Source: Halorubellus salinus
GTDB lineage: Archaea > Halobacteriota > Halobacteria > Halobacteriales > Natrialbaceae
Assembly (NCBI RefSeq): GCF_020567525.1
Contig: NZ_JAJCVI010000004.1
Coordinates: forward strand, 248,001-312,000
Length of the DNA: 64,000 nt
Reading direction: 5' to 3'
Positions 61,825 to 64,000 of the stretch are shown piece by piece. A model generated the notes under the pieces. It did not search any database, was not told the DNA's origin, and saw only the letters and a program-made list of their open reading frames with translations. Made by a program: the position numbers and the translations under genes. How positions within the stretch are numbered: the first letter of the stretch is position 1; every line of letters starts with the position of its first letter.

Positions 61825-62472
61825 ATGGGTTCCGAAGAAACTACTACCAATACTTCTATTTTATCAGGTTCTCTGATATGCTTCGGGACATTACTGGGAA
61901 CGATGCCTATAATTGGTCTCTTCGTCCTCAATCAAGAACAGTCAATTATCGATAGACCGGAAGTTCTTGTCGGTGCTGCGCTGCTCGCGATTACGATTAC
62001 CGCTTTGACGATCTATACTCGGTCGGATGCGGTCGAATCTATCATTCACGATGCCGACGCTTCAGAGACCATATGGGGAGAACTCATCAGTTACACAGTA
62101 CTCTTGATTGCTGCATTTATTGTGACTAGTTTCGTACTCATTCCTATACAAACCCGCCTCGGACATCCGGAACTGACGAGCTTCGTTCAGCTCTCCCTCT
62201 GTACGGGTATCGGACTAGTTATCATCTCCTTACACCGGAACAAACGGATTGAACTCCCGAGCTGGATTACTGCAGCCCAGTGGGGATTCTGGGATCACTT
62301 TGCGCTGTTCGGCGCCGTCACTGCACTGACGGTCATCTATTCGAACACCGTGTTCGACCCGACGAGTGGACTACTAGCTGGAACTGGCCTCCTATTTGGG
62401 GCCACCGCGGTGCTTTTAAAAATAAAAACCACGGTTGATAATCGACCAAACTCTTCGTCGACTGCATCCTAA
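61825..62472 (+). CDS. AT-rich, foreign-looking polytopic membrane protein (215 aa)
   Basis: The protein has six helices: GSLICFGTLLGTMPIIGLFV, LVGAALLAITITALTIYTRS, YTVLLIAAFIVTSFVLIPIQ, VQLSLCTGIGLVIISLHRNK, FALFGAVTALTVIYSNTVFD and LLAGTGLLFGATAVLLKI. Codons with A or T in third position are common (tta, ata, act, tct), unlike every neighbour, and the protein is not strongly acidic. This points to recent transfer or residence in an AT-rich island. No family is recognised and no partner gene is present. Confidence 0.75.
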   Translation: MGSEETTTNTSILSGSLICFGTLLGTMPIIGLFVLNQEQSIIDRPEVLVGAALLAITITALTIYTRSDAVESIIHDADASETIWGELISYTVLLIAAFIVTSFVLIPIQTRLGHPELTSFVQLSLCTGIGLVIISLHRNKRIELPSWITAAQWGFWDHFALFGAVTALTVIYSNTVFDPTSGLLAGTGLLFGATAVLLKIKTTVDNRPNSSSTAS

Positions 62473-62595
62473 TTGTACGATTGAATCTCTTCGCCAAGAT
62501 AGGGCAACGGGCGACGTGTCGGTTTTAATGGTCTTTCGGAGTGTTTGATGGCTTCTGACTGTGTCTCTGGTGCAGCGTTCGAATGCGATATTGTT

Positions 62596-62624
62596 TATCT
62601 GTCCCTGACAGATATTTATCTGAC
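62596..62624. promoter_or_regulatory. Three alternating half-sites TATCTGTC / GACAGATA / TATCTGAC
   Basis: TATCTGTC-CCT-GACAGATA (62596-62614) is a perfect 8-bp inverted repeat. After TT, a third half-site TATCTGAC follows (62617-62624), which also pairs with the middle one. It lies 27 bases beyond the stop of the HMG-CoA synthase gene. It may be a multi-site operator left from a lost gene, a mobile-element end, or a transcription terminator for either strand. Confidence 0.45.
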
Positions 62625-62651
62625 ACGTGGTCTGCTTGAACGGATTGTCCG

Positions 62652-63989
62652 CTATTCCACGTACGTGTACTTCCGTTCGCCCATGCGGCCCCAGCCGTCG
62701 AACACGAACTCCGCGCTCGGCGTCGTGAACTCCTCCAGTTCCTTGTCCATGTCGTGATTGTGGCGGTCGTGGACCTCCTCGTACTCCGCCCAGGAGAGGT
62801 CGTAGCGCGCCGCCACCTGCTCGTCGACGTTCAACGCCGCGATCTCCTCGCGCCAGCCGTCCTGCACCGTCTCACCGTGAATCTCCGCCTGCGCACCGGA
62901 GCCGTACGACGCCACGAGAAGGTTCTCGCCCGTGACGTCCACGTCGTTCTCGTACGCCGACTTCAACGCCGCGATGCGCGCCACGTGCACCGACGCCGTG
63001 TACCAGTTCCCGACGTCGCGCGCGATCGAGAGCGTCGGGTCGACCGTCGCGTCGTACCAGTCCCGGTACTGGTCGGTGTCCTTCAGCGCGCTCATGTACT
63101 CGCGGACTGCCTCCTCGTACGCGCCGTCGTCGTCGAAGCTCTCGCGGCGCGGCTGCCGACCGATCTCCCCCGCGAGCGCCTCCTCGTGCTCCGTATCGCG
63201 AGTGACGTGCCGGTACGCGAGCGCCGCCGCCTTCCGGACCATCCCCGGGAACGGCGTATGGAACGGCGCGTACGCGAAGTCCTCCAGATGCACGTCGCCC
63301 GCGACGCTCTCGTAATCCTCGAGCGCCTCACGCATCCGCGCGAGATACACCTGCACGGAGCGCTTCCCGTCGACACTCGGGAACTGCTGGTTCGGCTTCA
63401 GGAAGTCCGTCTCGTCCGCACTCCCATAGCCCTGCTCGGTACTGAGCTCCACGAGGTCCGGGTCCTCGTCGATGAGGAGCGCCACCGCACCCGCGCCCTG
63501 CGTCGCCTCACCGGCGTCACCGCGCGCGTACAGCGCCGTATCCGTCGCCACGACGATCGCCTTCCTGCCGCGATTCCGGCCCGCGCGAATCCAGTTGTAC
63601 GCGTCGTCGATCGACTGGGTGCCCGCGATGCACGCGAACTTCCGCTCGCCCTTGTTCGCGTGATGGAAATCACCCTCGTACACCTGCTCGAGACACCCAG
63701 CGATGTACGTCGAGATCGGCTTCGAGTTGTCGAAACTCGACTCCGTCGCCACGTCGATACGACCGATGTCGTCCGGTTCCAGGCCCTTCCGGTCCATCAG
63801 GCGCTTCGCCGCGTTCGCGCCCATCGTCACGATGTCCTCGTAGCTATCCGGGAACGACGACGCCCGCAGCCCGAGCCCCTTCGTGTACTTCTCCGGGTCG
63901 TCCCCCTTCTCCGGCGCGAACGTCTCCGCCAAGTCGAGTTTCAGATTCCCTGTCCACAGCTCGACCGCGTCGATACCCACGCTTGTCAT
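62652..63989 (-). CDS. Hydroxymethylglutaryl-CoA synthase
   Basis: The 445-residue enzyme condenses acetyl-CoA and acetoacetyl-CoA to HMG-CoA, the entry to the mevalonate route for archaeal lipids. It starts MTSVGIDAVELWTGNLKLDL. The catalytic Cys is C120 in NKGERKFACIAGTQSIDDAY, the general acid Glu is in VATESSFDNSKPISTYIAGC, and the His is in FAYAPFHTPFPGMVRKAAAL. Further signatures are LLVASYGSGAQAEIHG and FVFDGWGRMGERKYTYVE at the end. Length matches the eukaryotic/haloarchaeal form. The gene ends at the edge of the AT-rich patch; the upstream promoter is outside the window. Confidence 0.95.
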   Translation of the reverse strand: MTSVGIDAVELWTGNLKLDLAETFAPEKGDDPEKYTKGLGLRASSFPDSYEDIVTMGANAAKRLMDRKGLEPDDIGRIDVATESSFDNSKPISTYIAGCLEQVYEGDFHHANKGERKFACIAGTQSIDDAYNWIRAGRNRGRKAIVVATDTALYARGDAGEATQGAGAVALLIDEDPDLVELSTEQGYGSADETDFLKPNQQFPSVDGKRSVQVYLARMREALEDYESVAGDVHLEDFAYAPFHTPFPGMVRKAAALAYRHVTRDTEHEEALAGEIGRQPRRESFDDDGAYEEAVREYMSALKDTDQYRDWYDATVDPTLSIARDVGNWYTASVHVARIAALKSAYENDVDVTGENLLVASYGSGAQAEIHGETVQDGWREEIAALNVDEQVAARYDLSWAEYEEVHDRHNHDMDKELEEFTTPSAEFVFDGWGRMGERKYTYVE

Positions 63990-64000
63990 ACCCCCTACTC

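Overview
The window is about 64 kb of high-GC DNA from an extremely halophilic archaeon (class Halobacteria). The evidence is consistent: strongly acidic proteins with few lysines, Tat-dependent secretion with lipobox-type lipoproteins, a PGF-CTERM surface protein, a halocyanin, a split archaeal GMP synthase, GatD, an archaeal CTP synthase, HMG-CoA synthase, and mostly leaderless genes with a TATA-like box about 25-30 bases upstream of the start codon. No rRNA, tRNA, CRISPR array or intact insertion sequence was found.

Layout. 1-4.8 kb: a partial gene, small hypotheticals, an Hsp20 chaperone overlapping a Q/P-rich repeat protein, and an FAD/NAD oxidoreductase. 4.9-7.0 kb: small conserved haloarchaeal proteins and a wrecked S66 LD-carboxypeptidase. 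7.2-10.4 kb: carB. 10.5-14.5 kb: a four-gene, 4-nt-overlapping operon of a transducer-like protein, a 2Fe-2S ferredoxin, a membrane protein and a halocyanin; this is the best candidate here for an undescribed redox-sensing system. 14.5-17.4 kb: PrsW protease, membrane protein, NmrA-like protein and an amidase fragment. 17.6-19.2 kb: carA divergent from an Lrp regulator. 19.4-29.4 kb: IPP isomerase, zinc alcohol dehydrogenase, MoaB, a secreted propeller protein, an FkbM methyltransferase, guaA(B)-pyrG and a GNAT. 29.5-35.7 kb: a complete dipeptide/oligopeptide ABC transporter operon. 35.9-43.3 kb: deacylase, hydrolase, PspA, membrane proteins and a ThrRS-like protein lacking recognisable catalytic motifs. 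43.3-45.4 kb: an enolase-superfamily epimerase with a DUF1611 partner. 45.7-56.5 kb: histidine kinase, Vms1-like protein, secreted protein with HTH partner, a frameshifted membrane gene, gatD, GNAT, rhomboid and deoC. 56.7-61.2 kb: PGF-CTERM protein, tRNA methylthiotransferase and an XRE regulator. 61.3-62.6 kb: an AT-rich accessory patch with one foreign-looking membrane gene. 62.7-64 kb: HMG-CoA synthase.

Functional links. carA and carB are 7 kb apart but carry similar TTACG/CGTAA inverted repeats near their promoters, one of them shared with the adjacent lrp gene, suggesting joint control of carbamoyl phosphate supply; pyrG and guaA(B) add further nucleotide synthesis. HMG-CoA synthase and IPP isomerase belong to the mevalonate/isoprenoid lipid route. 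The epimerase and DUF1611 pair, the Dpp transporter and the remnants of two peptidoglycan-active enzymes hint at past or present use of bacterial wall peptides.

A pattern that runs through the window is short tandem direct duplication (periods of about 22-38 bp) at gene edges. In at least six places it copies the last codons and the stop codon of a gene into the downstream spacer; in one it copies a start codon, and in another it has broken a gene.
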